Shown here: piece after piece, positions 48,243 to 58,904 of the stretch
Position numbering within the stretch: position 1 is the stretch's first letter
Layout: each line of letters opens with the position of its first letter
Assembly (NCBI GenBank): GCA_030761205.1
Contig: JAULJL010000010.1
Coordinates: 4,779,001-4,843,000, forward strand
Length of the DNA stretch: 64,000 nt
Reading direction: 5' to 3'
Source of the DNA: Fremontodendron californicum
Taxonomy: Eukaryota > Streptophyta > Magnoliopsida > Malvales > Malvaceae
Notes under the pieces: generated by a model
What the model saw: the letters and a program-made list of their open reading frames with translations, nothing else
What the model was told of the DNA's origin: nothing
Database searches by the model: none
Position numbers and translations under genes: made by a program

Positions 48243-48740
48243 CTAGCTTAATTTTTTGAATATGTTAATTTGAAATCTTAGAATCTTTTCTGTGTATCTG
48301 TTTCTGCACACATACTGTTCATTATATAATATGATTATATGTACGATCCTTTTATTTCTAAAACATCAAAGACTATGTTAATTAGAACCCAGGGTTTAGT
48401 CCAATTGGAGAGACATCCATATACATATGCATGTTTCAAGACATTACTCTATCGTAATTTCTTGTATTTCTTTTAGCTAATTTCAAGTCAAAATGTGCCA
48501 TCCTTTAAATTTCAGGCTACATGGTACTATAGGGAAAAAAAAAAGTTCCTTTTTCTTCTTCCTCTTGTCCCCTTTTCCCTTTTTCAGCAGCTGCAAATTA
48601 ACAATGATAAACCTATAGCTCGATCATTCAAGCTGTACAGCAATGGTGGTACAAAAATAAACTGGTAATCTCAATTACTATAGAGAAGTGCACCTAGATA
48701 CCAATAACAAAAACTTCCTATATGTTGATGTCTTTTTCAT

Positions 48741-48920
48741 GGTTGAGTTGAGTAAGCTCCGAGTTTGTCAAATGGGAGATGTTGGTAAGCTCTGCAATAA
48801 TAGAAAACTGTCAGAGGTGACTTGGTTTTCGGAAACGTAACTCCGGTGCCCTCCGAACTATCCTTGTAGAGCTTTACCAACCTCCCATCTAACAAATTCA
48901 AAAGCTTATTCAGCTCAACC
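48741..48920 (+). ncRNA. 180-nt foldback resembling a MIR482/2118-type precursor
   Basis: Arms of about 57 bases (48741-48797 and 48864-48920) are complementary along their whole length with scattered mismatches, G:U pairs and small bulges, and a 66-base loop. The 5' arm contains ATGGGAGATGTTGGTAAG (48772-48789), one base from a coding sequence for MGGVGK, the NBS-LRR P-loop. The 3' arm contains CTTTACCAACCTCCCAT, the place and type of sequence where miR482/2118 lies, but two bases shorter than the usual ACACC block. It is 500 bp past the MYB gene. This may be a diverged or dying family member, or a young locus. Expression is unknown. Confidence 0.5.
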
Positions 48921-50394
48921 ACAAAAAAATTCTTTACTTTACTTTACTTTCCTTTTTTTTTTTTGGGGGGGGAGGGGTAGAAGGAACCTAGATAGAAAAA
49001 CATAGCTAGTTTATGTTCATATTGCTTCAAATTAGCAAGCAGTGTTTTCTTAGAATTTAGAAACTTGTTGACATTACATACAGATCGTTTTCATTGAACA
49101 TACAGTTTCATTCATTTAAATTGCTAAGAAGTTTTTTATGGAAAAAAAAAAATTGCTAAGAAGTTTTAATTTAATGCCATAGCACTGCTTTTGGAACATT
49201 TCAACAAGTGATATTTCAACACTACAAATTATTTTTGTTTGACTTCATGTAAACAAAGAGAAGTTTTGATGAAAAAAACAATCTACTTTTTAGGTTCAGA
49301 TTCAGACACGATAAGCTCGTTCTTTGTCTTGCTGTTCACACGAAAAATAAATATGTTCTTCTTTCCTGCTTGATTCCTAGCCATACTTTTGATGTTTATA
49401 TACTGTTCCTTAATTATTTTATCAATTAAATAATTAATTACTATATAATTTAGGGTAAGTTAGGATCAAGACATTGACCGATCCTTATGATCCAACCACT
49501 CTAGAAGAATAACTGGAAATGAAAAAATTCCATTGATTTATTTATTTTTTGTATAAAAAAAGTTGTAATCTTGGGATAGAAAAAATTGATGCAGATATTG
49601 AGATTCGAAACTTAAACTTAGTAAATGTTACTTTAAAGAATGACTGTATGAACCAATTAGATCAAGTCTCAAATTCAATTCGATTGATATATTTGATCAC
49701 AATCTTGTTCATCAAATAAGTACTTTTATGTGGGAGAAAGGATCCAGCTCTCCTTTTTTTTTTTTTCATTTATTATTCTTTAATATGTTTAATCATCATT
49801 CATATGTGTAAAATTCATATTTTATGAGTAGATTTTACTTAAGATGTGTATAGTATAACAATGAACATATATTAAAAAATAATTGAAAAAATGTACATAA
49901 AATATAAATCCGTACAAATTAAAATTTGATTACATGTGATTTGGCCTTTGGGTTAGTAGCTTTGTTAATTTGAGAGAGAGAGAGTTGACCAAGAGACATT
50001 AATGGCAAAAAAATTTAAAGTAACGTAAAAGGATTCTCAATGATAAGGGGACCCAAGTAGTTAGGAAACCCAAAAAAGTTAAAAAAAAAAAAAAATATAT
50101 ATGATTGGTAAAAAGAGATATTGGGGAGACAGCGGCCATTAATTCGCCACACCATATCATACGTTTTTTTGTTTAAGGTTTAATTTGATTTATTGAATTT
50201 AAAAAAATTATTTTATTATTTTAAAATATTAATAATTTTTTTTATATATTTTTATTTATATTTTTTAAAATTAAAATTAAATAAAAATATTTTATTAATT
50301 AAATAATAATTTGAGTCGGATTAAATTCGACTTAAAAAAGAATATCCAAAATCCTATTAGTAAATAAATCTACATAGGAAATATCACTATTATA
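48921..50394. other. intergenic DNA before the copia element
   Basis: AT-rich DNA with poly(A)/poly(T) runs and a G8 run near 48965. I see no gene, and no repeat beyond low-complexity sequence. Confidence 0.65.
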
Positions 50395-50737
50395 TGTTAG
50401 AACTTATATAAGAAAGTCCCACATCGGTGGGAGCAACGAAGGAGTTCCTCCTTGAAGGCTATATAAAGAGCCTTAAGGAGAAGTATTAAAACTATCCCAA
50501 GAATTATCTCTTTCTCTCTTGTATACTTTCTTATATTCTTTGTGAGGTTGTTCTCTCCTAGTATTTAGAGAGAGGTGTTGTAATATTTTCTCATAGTGAA
50601 ATTCTTCTAGTCTTGCCCCGTGGTTTTTTCCCTTTATTCATTGAGGGTTTTCCACGTTAAATTTTGTGTGTTCAGTTCCTATTTTCTCATCTCTTATTTT
50701 GGTGTGAGACACTATTCCGTCACTCTGGTACCTAACA
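50395..50737 (+). repeat. 5' LTR of the copia element
   Basis: Starts TGTTAGAACT and ends CCTAACA. It contains AGTCCCACATCGG near its start, a TATA-like TATATAAAG at 50460-50468 that may be the promoter, and a CT-rich tract after it. Confidence 0.97.
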
Positions 50738-50738
50738 G

Positions 50739-50750
50739 TGGTATCAGAGC
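50739..50750 (+). other. copia primer binding site, initiator tRNA-Met
   Basis: TGGTATCAGAGC begins one base after the 5' LTR and matches the initiator tRNA-Met 3' end. Confidence 0.95.
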
Positions 50751-50969
50751 CATTGGTTCGTGGTCCTTATTCCGCTGCAGTGAAAGTGTTGGTTCTTAGT
50801 ATGCTCTGTGGTTGCAGTATTATCTGATCTTCCACATCAGAAAAGAATTATTCTTGTTGCTGGAAATAAAGTGTGGTAGTGTGAAAGTGTCTAGGGAAGT
50901 TCTGGCTAGGAAAGACTTGGTATTTAAGTGTGTCTATTAGTGACCCACCTCTCTTTCCTGGGAACCTAC

Positions 50970-51165
50970 CTGGTGCACTATTCACGGGCTACGGTCACTG
51001 TTCCAGTATACGGGCTATTCAATTGTACTGTACTATTCACAGATACGGTTACTATTCATACGTGTGGTTGTATACTTTTGCAGTAATTGTTAACGTATAC
51101 TGGATTTGTTCTAGTGTACGACATACGTACAATACTGTTCACGTATACGGTACTATTCACGGTGA
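50970..51165 (+). repeat. ACTATTCAC repeats in the copia leader
   Basis: The untranslated leader carries ACTATTCAC at 50977, 51032 and 51152, and the variants ACTATTCAT (51051) and ACTGTTCAC (51134), mixed with TACGGT and GTATACGG. It looks like an old tandem array. The role is unknown; packaging or transcript control are possibilities. Confidence 0.75.
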
Positions 51166-51198
51166 AATAGTGTAACTCGCTTCAGTTCGTGTACAACC

Positions 51199-54100
51199 AT
51201 GGCAGCAAAATTCGAGATAGAGAAGTTCAGTGGGAGAAATTTCTCCTTGTGGAAATTGAAGATAAGAGCAATTTTGAGGAAGGATAATTGTCTAGAAGCA
51301 ATTGAAAGTAGACCCACAGAAATGACTGATGAAAAGTGGAAAGAGAATGATGACAATGCTGTTGCCAATCTGCACCTAGCAATGGCGGATTCAGTTTTGT
51401 CAAGTGTTGCAGAGAAGAAGACTGCAAAGGAGATTTGGGATGTTCTAAACAAATTGTACGAGGTGAAGTCACTTCACACCAGAATATTCTTGAAGAGGAA
51501 ACTCTACACTCTTCGAATGAGTGAATCCACGTCGGTAACGGATCACATCAACACTCTGAATACGCTATTTGCTCAACTCACAGCATCAGATTTCAAAATA
51601 GCGGAAAATGAACGTGCGGAACTTCTACTTCAGAGTTTACCAGATTCGTATGATCAACTCATCATCAACATCACAAATAACAATGTTAGTGACTCTCTTC
51701 ACTTTGATGATGTTGCCGGTGCTATTCTTGAAGAAGAATCCAGGCGCAAGAATAAGGAGGAAAGGTCAGAAAATTCAAAGCAAGCAGAGGCTTTAACGGT
51801 GATGAGAGGCAGATCAACAGAACGTGGCTCCAGTGGGAGTCAGAATCATGGTAGATCAAAATCTCGAAGAAGGAAGAATCTTAAATGCTACAATTGTGGC
51901 ATGAGAGGGCACTCGAAGAAGGAGTGTTGGCATAATAAGAAGGGTGGAGAAAAGAATTCTGAAACATCAACCTCCCAAGGTTGTGTTGCAAGTACCTCAG
52001 ATGATGGAGAAATCTTGTATAGTGAAGCAGCGACTAGTTCTAAAGGCGGAAAGAAACTCAATGATGTCTGGATAATGGATTCAGGTGCGACATGGCACAT
52101 GACTCCACACCGAGATTGGTTTTGCACTTATGAACCTATTTCGGAAGGATTTGTGTTCATGGGAAATGATCACGCCTTAGATATTGCTGGAGTCGGTACC
52201 GTCAGATTAAAAATGCATGATGGTACTGTTCGCAAAATTCAAGGGGTACGACATGTGAAGGGCTTAAAGAAGAACTTATTGTCAATTGGACAATTGGATG
52301 ACCTCGGGTGCAAGATCCACACTGAATGTGGAATATTGAAAGTAGTGAAAGGAAACCTTGTGGTGATGAAAGCAGAGAAGATCACAAGCAATCTATACAT
52401 GCTTTTGGGAGAGACGTTGCAAGAGGCAGATGCATCAGTTGCAGCAGCCAGCCAAGAAGAAACGACGATGATGTGGCATCACAGATTAGGCCATATGTCA
52501 GAGCGAGGCTTGAAAGTCCTTGCAGAACGCAATCTCCTGCCCGGGCTCAAGATGGTCAATTTACCTTTCTGTGAGCACTGTGTGATAAGCAAGCAGCATA
52601 GATTGAAGTTTGCTAAAGTAACTACAAGAAGCAAACACATACTGGACTTAATCCATTCTGATGTGTGGGAGTCACCAGAAATATCCCTGGGTGGAGCAAA
52701 GTATTTTGTATCATTCATTGATGACTATTCCAGGAGATTATGGGTGTACCCAATCAAGAAGAAGTCAGATGTGTTTCCAGTATTCAAGGAGTTCAAAGCA
52801 CAAGTAGAGCTTGAAACTGGGAAAAGAATCAAGTGCTTGAGGACAGACAATGGAGGAGAATATGTAGACGGTAACTTTCTAGCATTCTGTAAGAAAGAGG
52901 GTATTATGAGACAATTCACGGTTGCACATACGCCTCAACAGAATGGTGTAGCAGAGCGGATGAACAGAACTCTCCTAGATAGAACAAGAGCCATGCTGAG
53001 AACAGCGGGATTGGCCAAATCTTTCTGGGCAGAAGCAGTCAAAACCACCTGTTATGTGATAAATCGATCACCATCAACGACGATTGGTTTGAAGACGCCT
53101 ATGGAGATGTGGAAAGGAAAGCCAGCTGATTATTCTTCTCTACATGTGTTTGGATGTCCTGTGTACGTGATGTACAACTCCCAAGAAAGAACAAAGCTGG
53201 ATCCAAAATCCAGAAAATGTATATTCTTGGGTTATGTTGACGGTGTTAAGGGGTATCGCCTGTGGGATCCCACTGCCCGCAAGGTTGTTGTCAGCAGAGA
53301 TGTAGTTTTTGCAGAAAATGAACTGCAAAGTGAGCAAACAAATGACAACACTTCAAAAGAGACTGCTACAGTGCAGATGGATAGAAATTCTCAAGAAGAT
53401 GATTCTTCTGAAGCAGAACCAGAGCATGAGGTACCAGAACCAGTTGAGTCCGAGGCTGTAGAAGTTCGACGGTCAACTCGTGAGAGAAGGCCTCCAAATT
53501 GGCACACGGAGTATATTACGGAGAGCAATGTTGCATACTGTCTTTTAACAGAGGATGAAGAGCCATCAACTTTTCATGAAGCTACTAGTAGCCCAGATGC
53601 TTCTCTGTGGATGACAGCAATGCAGGAAGAAATTGAAGCTCTTCACAAGAACGAGACATGGGAACTGGTGGAATTACCACGTGTCAGAAAAGCCATTGGT
53701 AACAAATGGGTCTACAAGATCAAGCGGGATAGCAATGATCAAGTAGAACGATATCGTGCTAGATTGGTTGTAAAAGGATATGCTCAGAAAGAAGGTATTG
53801 ACTTCAACGAGATATTTTCTCCAGTTGTCAGACTTACTACTATCAGAGTAGTGTTGGCTATGTGTGCTGCATTTGATTTACATCTTGAACAACTAGATGT
53901 AAAGACGGCTTTTCTACATGGAGAGCTTGAAGAAGAAATTTATATGCTCCAACCAGAAGGTTTTGTTGAAACAGGCAAAGAGAACTTGGTTTGCAGGTTG
54001 ACCAAATCTCTGTACGGTCTAAAGCAGGCGCCCAGATGTTGGTACAAGAGATTTGATTCTTTCATAATTAGCCTTGAATACAACAGACTGAGTTCAGACC

Positions 54101-55119
54101 ATTGTACGTACTACAAGAGGTTTGATGATAATGATTTCATTATTTTGCTGTTGTATGTGGATGACATGTTGGTGGTAGGCCCCAACAAAGATCGAATCCA
54201 AGATTTGAAGGCACAGTTGGCTAGGGAGTTCGATATGAAGGACTTGGGACCCGCAAACAAGATTTTAGGGATGCAAATTCACCGAGACAGAAAAGACAGG
54301 AAAATTTGGCTTTCTCAAAAGAATTATCTGAGGAAGGTCTTGCGACGCTTCAACATGCAAGACTGTAAGCCAATATCTACCCCACTTCCTGTCAATTGTA
54401 AATTATCCTCAGGTATGAGTCCTAGCAATGAAGCAGAGAGGATGGAAATGTCTCGAGTACTGTATGCATCAGCGGTGGGAAGCCTTATGTATGCTATGAT
54501 ATGTACAAGACCAGACATTGCACAAGCAGTGGGAGCGGTCAGTCGATTTATGGCAGATCCTGGTAGAGAGCATTGGAATGTTGTTAAGAGGATCCTTAGA
54601 TACATTAAAGGAACCTCAGATGTTGCATTATGTTTTGGAGGATCAGAACTTGTTGTCAGGGGTTATGTTGATTCAGATTTTGCAGGTGATCTTAATAAAA
54701 GGAAATCCACTACTGGCTATGTGTTCACACTTGCAGGAGGAGCGGTAAGCTGGTTATCTAAGTTACAGACTGTTGTAGCTTTGTCTACTACAGAAGCTGA
54801 GTACATGGCAGCTACCCAAGCATGCAAGGAAGCAATATGGATACAAAGGTTAATGGAAGAACTCGGGCACAAGCAGCAGAAGATTATTGTGTATTGTGAC
54901 AGTCAGAGTGCCTTGCACATTGCAAGGAATCCAGCCTTTCATTCCAGGACAAAGCATATAGGTATACAGTATCACTTTGTTCGAGAAGTAGTAGAAGAAG
55001 GAAGTGTGGATATGCAAAAGATTCACACCAAAGACAACCTAGCAGATGTTATGACAAAGCCAATCAACACTGACAAGTTTATTTGGTGTCGATCCTCCTA
55101 TGGTCTATCAGAAACGTAA
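51199..55119 (+). CDS. Ty1-copia gag-pol polyprotein, intact
   Basis: One ORF of 1306 residues encodes everything copia elements need. Gag lies at about 1-230 and ends in the CCHC knuckle CYNCGMRGHSKKEC (230-243). The aspartic protease has WIMDSGATWH (Asp 294). The integrase has the HHCC zinc region near 425-460 (HHRLGH, CEHC) and a catalytic triad in HSDVW near 485, RTDNGGEY near 548 and NGVAERMNRT near 585. The reverse transcriptase runs about 800-1040 with LYVDDM near 986, and RNase H has DSDFAG near 1158, STTEAEY and YCDSQSA. All catalytic residues are present and there are no frameshifts. The ATG in CAACCATGGC has a good context. The product should assemble into cytoplasmic virus-like particles and cleave itself. 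Confidence 0.97.
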   Translation: MAAKFEIEKFSGRNFSLWKLKIRAILRKDNCLEAIESRPTEMTDEKWKENDDNAVANLHLAMADSVLSSVAEKKTAKEIWDVLNKLYEVKSLHTRIFLKRKLYTLRMSESTSVTDHINTLNTLFAQLTASDFKIAENERAELLLQSLPDSYDQLIINITNNNVSDSLHFDDVAGAILEEESRRKNKEERSENSKQAEALTVMRGRSTERGSSGSQNHGRSKSRRRKNLKCYNCGMRGHSKKECWHNKKGGEKNSETSTSQGCVASTSDDGEILYSEAATSSKGGKKLNDVWIMDSGATWHMTPHRDWFCTYEPISEGFVFMGNDHALDIAGVGTVRLKMHDGTVRKIQGVRHVKGLKKNLLSIGQLDDLGCKIHTECGILKVVKGNLVVMKAEKITSNLYMLLGETLQEADASVAAASQEETTMMWHHRLGHMSERGLKVLAERNLLPGLKMVNLPFCEHCVISKQHRLKFAKVTTRSKHILDLIHSDVWESPEISLGGAKYFVSFIDDYSRRLWVYPIKKKSDVFPVFKEFKAQVELETGKRIKCLRTDNGGEYVDGNFLAFCKKEGIMRQFTVAHTPQQNGVAERMNRTLLDRTRAMLRTAGLAKSFWAEAVKTTCYVINRSPSTTIGLKTPMEMWKGKPADYSSLHVFGCPVYVMYNSQERTKLDPKSRKCIFLGYVDGVKGYRLWDPTARKVVVSRDVVFAENELQSEQTNDNTSKETATVQMDRNSQEDDSSEAEPEHEVPEPVESEAVEVRRSTRERRPPNWHTEYITESNVAYCLLTEDEEPSTFHEATSSPDASLWMTAMQEEIEALHKNETWELVELPRVRKAIGNKWVYKIKRDSNDQVERYRARLVVKGYAQKEGIDFNEIFSPVVRLTTIRVVLAMCAAFDLHLEQLDVKTAFLHGELEEEIYMLQPEGFVETGKENLVCRLTKSLYGLKQAPRCWYKRFDSFIISLEYNRLSSDHCTYYKRFDDNDFIILLLYVDDMLVVGPNKDRIQDLKAQLAREFDMKDLGPANKILGMQIHRDRKDRKIWLSQKNYLRKVLRRFNMQDCKPISTPLPVNCKLSSGMSPSNEAERMEMSRVLYASAVGSLMYAMICTRPDIAQAVGAVSRFMADPGREHWNVVKRILRYIKGTSDVALCFGGSELVVRGYVDSDFAGDLNKRKSTTGYVFTLAGGAVSWLSKLQTVVALSTTEAEYMAATQACKEAIWIQRLMEELGHKQQKIIVYCDSQSALHIARNPAFHSRTKHIGIQYHFVREVVEEGSVDMQKIHTKDNLADVMTKPINTDKFIWCRSSYGLSET

Positions 55120-55182
55120 GCAACATGGAATGGCAAGACAGAAAGAGTGGTGTGAAGATATGATTGGTTTAATCAAATCTTC

Positions 55183-55194
55183 AAGTGGGAGAAT
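55183..55194 (+). other. polypurine tract of the copia element
   Basis: AAGTGGGAGAAT lies immediately before the 3' LTR, the place where plus-strand DNA synthesis starts. Confidence 0.85.
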
Positions 55195-55537
55195 TGTTAG
55201 AACTTATATAAGAAAGTCCCACATCGGTGGGAGCAACGAAGGAGTTCCTCCTTGAAGGCTATATAAAGAGCCTTAAGGAGAAGTATTAAAACTATCCCAA
55301 GAATTATCTCTTCCTCTCTTGTATACTTTCTTATATTCTTTGTGAGGTTGTTCTCTCCTAGTATTTAGAGAGAGGTGTTGTAATATTTTCTCATAGTGAA
55401 ATTCTTCTAGTCTTGCCCCGTGGTTTTTTCCCTTTATTCATTGAGGGTTTTCCACGTTAAATTTTGTGTGTTCAGTTCCTATTTTCTCATCTCTTATTTT
55501 GGTGTGAGACACTATTCCGTCACTCTGGTACCTAACA
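55195..55537 (+). repeat. 3' LTR of the copia element
   Basis: Same length and sequence as the 5' LTR except for one base (C at 55313). It is followed by the target duplication TTATA. Confidence 0.97.
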
Positions 55538-55542
55538 TTATA

Positions 55543-57867
55543 AACCTAATTTTTACTTGGAAAATGCTATGAAAACGTGTACCAAACATAATCTAGAAAA
55601 TTGTTGATGTTTGATGGGAGTTGTACCTTTTTTCTAAGAACAGGAAGAGAATACTAAAACACTTTTTTTTTTTGGATAATTAGAGAATACTAAAACTCGA
55701 GTTCAAATATTTAGTATAACTTTGTTTAATTTCGTCTACAATAATTACTTGTGATTATTAAAGTTACTTTAATTTTCCTCAAAATTTAATTTAAAAGTTT
55801 GTAGAATTTAAGCATGTCTAATTGATTTAAATTACTGTTATGTAATATATATATATATATATCTTCCACCTATATACATGAGTTTATTTTCCAACTAAAA
55901 AAAAGTTTATGTTATTTAGGATTCAAATTAATGTGGATAGCTAGGTTAAGAATGTTCTAATTATATATATTCTTTTGGTTCATAACTTTATCTAATTAAG
56001 GTAGAGAAAGAGGATTCAAAAACAAAAAGGAAAAAAGAAAAGAAAAGAAAAGGAAGAAAAAAGGGTGCATAATTATCTAATTTTTTAATTTGTTACATTA
56101 CAAATGATAACTCCAAGATATATAATATCTTATCTGTCCCACTTTTTTGTCCATGTTATTCTATTTTATGTCTCAAAATTATGTATTATTTTTTCAATAA
56201 CCTAATACTCTTATATTTTTTTTTCTATATTTCAATATTATTTTTCATGATTTTTTTTTTTAAATTTGTGGTATTAAAAATCATGAAATATTAGTTTTAT
56301 AAATAAAAAAAATTAAATTTTAATATAAAATATGCTAAAATCAATTTTTTAAAATTTCGTGAAATTAAAAAAGGAACAAACAATTTGAGATGGAGGTAAT
56401 AACAAAAAAAAAAAAAATTAAAATATATTTGGAAACTTGAACTTGAAATAAAGGATTTTGAGTCTCAGTTTTAACACTATATTTATGCAATAGAACCAAT
56501 AAAATCATGATTATGCATAATTATATATTTGTGAATTCGTCACATCTCTACTAAGTACTGAATTTGAAAATTTTGGATGGTAAAGTGAAATTTGAAATTA
56601 ATAATTTACGCAATTTTTTAAATATATACATATGTATTTTAAATATTTAATTAATTATTTATATATCATGTAAAAGATGGGCACGAGGCTAGAAGAAATT
56701 GCGCAAGTGAACCAAGGGTGAAGACCAAGACTTTGAATTTTGAAGAAGAATAGGAGGATTAAGAGTAGAAAACAAAATGTAAATTACATGACTAGTCACC
56801 TAATTTTAGTTTTTTTTTTTTTTTTTATTTTGATCACTCAATTATAAAAATTAACGAATTTAGTCATCAATATTTTTTAATTTGAGAAGAGAGTTTTTTT
56901 TTTTAGGGTTGGAAACAAGGGTTTTTTTTAGAAGATCAACTTTCTATGTTTCTCTCTCTTCTTTATCTCTACTTGGAAGAACATAAAAAAGCTAAACATT
57001 TAAAAAAAAAAAAAAATTCCGATACCACGTTCACATGCTTTTTTAAATGACATATTCACGTCATATGATCACCGGTATCATTTGTATCAAACCAAATTAA
57101 TATTTTTTTTCTAGCGGTGAAGTGATTACAAAAATTAATTAAAAAATATTTATGATTAAATTATTATTTTCTATAATTTAATGATTCAAATAAAAAATTG
57201 ATACGACTAATTATGTAATTTATCCAAACAAAAATACCTGCCATGTTTTATAATGAAAAAACATATATATTAGGTAACTTTGCATTCAAAATTAGGTGAT
57301 TTTGGTAAGAATATAGCTATTAATTTTCCACTAGCCTTCTTCCCTAGAGACTAATAAATAATATTTAATCTATGGAGAATGAGGTTGTTAATTGTTTGAT
57401 GTCTTCAATTCAATTCAAATCCATCCTTTCTTATCTTACTTTTTGATTTTTCTCTCTTACAAGAGTTAAAACTTTATCCACTTCATAAAGAAAGTTCCAC
57501 TTTATCATAAAATTAATGTTCTTTAATTAGTAAATTAATGTAATATATTATTGATCAGGATGCTAATGCTAGAAATAGAGGTCAGAAAAAGTGATGTTCA
57601 ACCGAAGACTTTTTTCACTTTGGAGAATTAGAGCCCAAAAATTCATAGCCTGGAGCATAACAGAAGAAGAAGTCGACTTTTATGCTACATATTTTCAAAT
57701 TGATGGGAATAAGAATAATGACAGTGGCTTGGAATGTGAAAGTTGAAGTTTGAAAAGATGCGAGGTTAATTCGATTGGTTCATGTCATCATTTTAAAAAA
57801 TAATAATAATTAACATATTAAAATTAAAATTTCAGTATTTGTAGTTTTTTTTTTTTAAATTATTATC

Positions 57868-57908
<41 letters not shown>

Positions 57909-58259
57909 GAGGTTTGTGTTTCTGCCTTCATGGAAGCTAAAATCGTTTAAACTAAGTTCTTGGCCGTCACTGATTCATACTGGAGTAGTTTTTATCATTT
58001 TACTTAAATAAATTTTTTATTATATTTAAATAAAATTTTAATATTTAATTTGTATTTAAATAATTCCTTAACATAAATTGAAATTTAATTTGAAATGAAT
58101 GTATATTTGAATACAAATAAAAAATAAGAGTTTATTTGGGTAAAATAATTTTTTTAGTATTTTTACCAAAATTCAACTTAAATGTATAAGTTATGAAGTT
58201 AAAATTCAAGAATAAATGTTATTTTGTAGGATCTCCAACAGTCCCACATATGTACAAAG

Positions 58260-58307
<48 letters not shown>

Positions 58308-58904
58308 TAGAATATTTGCCCCACTTCTTTAGGGGTTTGGATTGTTTTATATAATTTTAATGATATTAGTCAGTAATTATTTATTTAAATATTTATTTAA
58401 TATTTTATTATATATTTATATATTAAAATAATTATATTTATTAATATAAAAATTAAATATTTTAAATTACATTTTTTTTTACAAATAAAATTTTTATTAT
58501 TAAATTAGTTTTAAATAAAAAAACATAAAACTATAAAATTTAATTTTTTTTAAATCAAGTAACCAAAAAATAAAACTTAAAACAATTTTTTTACCAATCA
58601 GTTTTCACTTTCTTCGATTGTGGAAATACAAATCGACCAATTACCTTTGCTGGTATTTTTCTTCTTCTCAAAAGATAAAAAATAATTGTAAAATCTTATT
58701 TTCATATATAATTTTTTATATTTCCTTATTAATAATTATTTATTATAATAATAGTCGATAAAAATATTTTTAGTTAATTGATTCATTTTATAATTTTTTA
58801 AAAGCTTTTTCTCTCTTGATTACACGTTTTTCAAATATATATATATATAATATCAAAAAAAATTTATAATTTTTTTATAATTTTTTTTTAAATTTGTCAC
58901 AAAT
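55543..58904. other. AT-rich intergenic DNA
   Basis: No gene is visible. It contains TA microsatellites at 57877-57906 and 58261-58306, a shorter one near 55847-55862, many poly(A)/poly(T) runs and no repeat family shared with the rest of the window that I can recognise. Confidence 0.65.
58261..58306. repeat. TA microsatellite
   Basis: About 23 TA dinucleotides in a row in intergenic DNA. Confidence 0.95.

Larger units (their letters stand above)
50395..55537 (+). mobile_element. complete young Ty1-copia retrotransposon
   Basis: A 5143-bp element with two 343-bp LTRs (50395-50737 and 55195-55537), an initiator-Met primer site, an intact 1306-aa gag-pol ORF, a polypurine tract and a perfect 5-bp target duplication TTATA (50390-50394 and 55538-55542). 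The LTRs differ at one base only (T at 50513, C at 55313), so insertion was recent. Every feature needed for autonomous movement is visible. It most resembles the Tnt1/Tork type of plant copia elements, but I cannot fix the lineage. Confidence 0.97.

Noticed and set aside
48737..48922. 61-aa open frame on the minus strand
   Set aside because: It coincides exactly with the inverted-repeat foldback and has no protein family features.
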